A stretch of 64,000 bases of DNA from Sulfuriferula plumbiphila (GTDB lineage: Bacteria > Pseudomonadota > Gammaproteobacteria > Burkholderiales > Sulfuriferulaceae). The stretch lies in NCBI RefSeq assembly GCF_009938015.1, contig NZ_AP021884.1, positions 1,413,501 to 1,477,500 on the forward strand, written 5' to 3'. The notes beneath the pieces are model-generated. The model worked only from the letters and a program-made list of their open reading frames with translations, was not told where the DNA came from and ran no database searches. Numbering within the stretch: position 1 is the stretch's first letter; the number at the start of each line of letters is the position of its first letter. Made by a program: the position numbers and the translations under genes. This document shows, piece by piece, positions 62,402 through 64,000 of this stretch.

Positions 62402-63424
62402 TCAGCGTATCGCGCCGCATAGTGCCTGCACGCATTCACTCACCAGCGCCGGACCGCGATAAATGAGTCCGCTATAGAGTTGTACCAGGCTGGCACCGGC
62501 AATGATTTTTTCACGGGCATCGGCTGCCGAGAGAATGCCGCCCACGCCGATAATGGGCACTTCGCCCGCCAGGGCGGTGGCCAGTTTGCTGATAACGCGG
62601 CTGGCGGCATCGCGCACCGGTGCGCCGGATAGCCCGCCTGCCTGGTTGCCGTGGGGCAGGTGTTCCACGCCGCGACGCGCCAGGGTGGTGTTGGTGGCGA
62701 TGACGCCGTCGAGGTGGTGCTCGCGCAGCAGTCGGGCGATCTCGGCTATCTGCGCATCGTCCAGGTCAGGGGCGATTTTTACCGCCAGCGGCACGTGGCG
62801 GCCATGCTGCTCAGCCAGTCGGGTCTGCCCGGCTTTCAGCTTGCCTAACAGATCGGACAGTGCCGCGCCGGATTGCAGGTCGCGCAGATTTTTGGTGTTG
62901 GGCGATGAGATGTTCACCGCGACATAGCTGGCATGCGGGTACACCGCTTGCAAACAGCTCAGATAATCGTCAGCGGCGCGTGCTATCGGCGTGTCGAAAT
63001 TCTTGCCGATGTTGATACCGAGCACGCCGCGGAATTTTGCGGCGCGTACGTTGGCGGTGAGTGCATCCACACCGTCATTGTTAAAGCCCATGCGGTTGAT
63101 GATGGCCTGGGCTTGCGGCAGCCGGAACAGACGCGGTTTGGGGTTGCCCGGCTGCGGGCGCGGGGTGACCGTACCGATTTCGATGAAGCCGAAACCGAGC
63201 GCGGCGAATGCGTCGATATAGGCGCCGTTCTTGTCCAGTCCGGCGGCCAGACCCACCGCATTGGGGAAGGTGATACCCATGCAGGCGACCGGTTTTCCAC
63301 TCGCATGCGGCGCAATCAGCCGCGATAAACCGAGGCGGTATGCGGCCTGCAGCGAAGACAGGGTGAGGTGATGGGCAGTCTCGGCGTCGAGCCGGAACAG
63401 CAGGGGGCGGAGTAGGGTATACAT
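62402..63424 (-). CDS. pyrD: Quinone-dependent dihydroorotate dehydrogenase
   Basis: A 340-residue class 2 enzyme of pyrimidine synthesis that passes electrons to membrane quinone. It begins [20 protein letters not shown], the membrane-associating N-terminus of the class. The FMN barrel has [19 protein letters not shown] near residue 55, [12 protein letters not shown] near 110, and the catalytic serine in [15 protein letters not shown] near 175. The C-terminal [14 protein letters not shown] is typical. It is on the minus strand, 81 bases upstream of pbpC. Confidence 0.95.
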   Translation of the reverse strand: MYTLLRPLLFRLDAETAHHLTLSSLQAAYRLGLSRLIAPHASGKPVACMGITFPNAVGLAAGLDKNGAYIDAFAALGFGFIEIGTVTPRPQPGNPKPRLFRLPQAQAIINRMGFNNDGVDALTANVRAAKFRGVLGINIGKNFDTPIARAADDYLSCLQAVYPHASYVAVNISSPNTKNLRDLQSGAALSDLLGKLKAGQTRLAEQHGRHVPLAVKIAPDLDDAQIAEIARLLREHHLDGVIATNTTLARRGVEHLPHGNQAGGLSGAPVRDAASRVISKLATALAGEVPIIGVGGILSAADAREKIIAGASLVQLYSGLIYRGPALVSECVQALCGAIR

Positions 63425-63479
63425 GCGGGCATTTTAACCCGGCGTCCGCTTCATTCCCATTTCAACCTGAAACGGCCAA

Positions 63480-63570
63480 TTTCACCACCGGTCACGGAGG
63501 GAGGGATGAAGGCAAAAGGCAAAAGGCAAACCCGGGAAAGCGTCTTGAATTTTGCCTTTTGCCTTAATTG
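63480..63570. repeat. Dispersed palindromic intergenic repeat, copy 2
   Basis: A perfect 16-base inverted repeat, AAGGCAAAAGGCAAAA (63509-63524) with TTTTGCCTTTTGCCTT (63550-63565). The left arm sits in a short direct repeat of AAGGCAA units. The core GTCTTGAATTTTGCCTT recurs at ~47.03 kb with one change. It lies between pyrD and merR. Confidence 0.6.
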
Positions 63571-63575
63571 TTTTC

Positions 63576-63977
63576 TCAACTCTCCAGCAACGAGGCGATT
63601 AAGGGGCAGCACACGTTGCCCTTCTGGGTTGCGCACTCGGTAACCAGCGTTTGCAGGGTTTGTTCGATACCACGCAGGCCCTCCAGCCGTTTTCTTACAT
63701 CGGCCAGTTTTTCGGCCGCTATGACGCGCGCTTCGGTGCAGTGGGCGCCATCCTCCAGCTTGAGCAGCGCGCCTACCTCTTCCAGTGAAAAGCCAAGATG
63801 TTGTGCGCGCTTGATGAATTTGATGCGCGTCACATCCATATCGCTGTAGCGGCGGATGCCGCCGAGCGGTTTGGCAGGCTCGGCCAGCAGCCCGCGGCGC
63901 TGATAGTAGCGGATCGTTTCCAGATTGACGCCCGCTTGGCGGGCGAGCACTCCGATCGTCATGTCCTGCCTGCGCAT
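63576..63977 (-). CDS. merR: MerR-type mercury-responsive regulator
   Basis: A 133-residue MerR-family activator. The N-terminal winged helix starts TIGVLARQAGVNLETIRYYQ and contains GGIRRYSDMDVTRIKFIKRA. The dimerisation helix follows. Three cysteines match the Hg(II) ligands of MerR: HCTEA (near residue 79), ECATQKGNVCCPL (two positions near 114 and 123). The start ATG 63977 follows GGAAGGAAACC. Any divergent mer genes would lie beyond the right edge. Regulation of another thiophilic metal is possible. Confidence 0.85.
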   Translation of the reverse strand: MRRQDMTIGVLARQAGVNLETIRYYQRRGLLAEPAKPLGGIRRYSDMDVTRIKFIKRAQHLGFSLEEVGALLKLEDGAHCTEARVIAAEKLADVRKRLEGLRGIEQTLQTLVTECATQKGNVCCPLIASLLES

Positions 63978-64000
63978 GGTTTCCTTCCGATTTAAACCTA

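Overview
The window reads as chromosomal DNA of a Gram-negative bacterium, most likely a betaproteobacterium of the Nitrosomonadales type (sulfur or iron oxidiser relatives). This is inferred from the mix of an Rnf complex, small soluble c-type cytochromes, lipoproteins and outer-membrane factors, DUF1841, a GH57-based glycogen locus and heavy-metal efflux; no rRNA is present to confirm it. Genes are densely packed on both strands, with many ATGA-type stop/start overlaps. No transposase, integrase or CRISPR array was seen.

Layout. 1-2.0 kb: ovothiol biosynthesis (end of ovoA, then ovoB). 2.2-10.6 kb: exported thioredoxin plus a beta-propeller-like protein, a PduO-type cobalamin adenosyltransferase, two small cytochromes c, DUF1841/FIST/nth on the minus strand, an SseB-domain gene, two unknowns and a GlcD-like flavoprotein. 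10.6-11.2 kb: tRNA-Ala, a 59-residue membrane protein, tRNA-Glu and tRNA-Asp, with a clear promoter and two terminators. 11.2-22.7 kb: sugar and glycogen metabolism (pgi, glgB, divergent glgC, two GH57 enzymes, tal), with slyD and an SCP2-like protein between. 22.8-25.7 kb: an MCE-type envelope transport operon (permease, degenerate ATPase-like subunit, MCE protein, lipoprotein). 25.8-30.2 kb: an SH3 protein, M48 protease, CHASE2 adenylate cyclase and a class II cyclic-nucleotide phosphodiesterase. 30.3-36.6 kb: an HME-type RND metal efflux operon.

36.6-43.6 kb is a copper-resistance island (sensor kinase and regulator divergent from copA, copB, a cupredoxin and a DUF411 protein). It is bounded on the left by a decayed copy of the last ~180 bases of mutS and on the right by intact mutS. 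This suggests single-crossover integration at the mutS 3' end. 43.6-53.3 kb: mutS, a Bax-inhibitor-1 protein, rlmD, a frameshifted CorC-type gene, a PolB-like exonuclease, a degenerate EAL/HDOD protein and pgl, followed by remnants of an AAA ATPase and of rnfE. 53.3-58.9 kb: rnfABCDGE with a small conserved-looking gene at its end. 58.9-64 kb: ald, pbpC with a transpeptidase site that looks inactivated, pyrD and a MerR-type mercury regulator at the right edge.

The most unusual points are the pseudo-ATPase in the MCE operon, the duplicated mutS and rnfE fragments, the PbpC lacking its SxxK serine and lysine, the cyclase/phosphodiesterase gene pair, and an archaeal-type GH57 glucanotransferase in the glycogen cluster.
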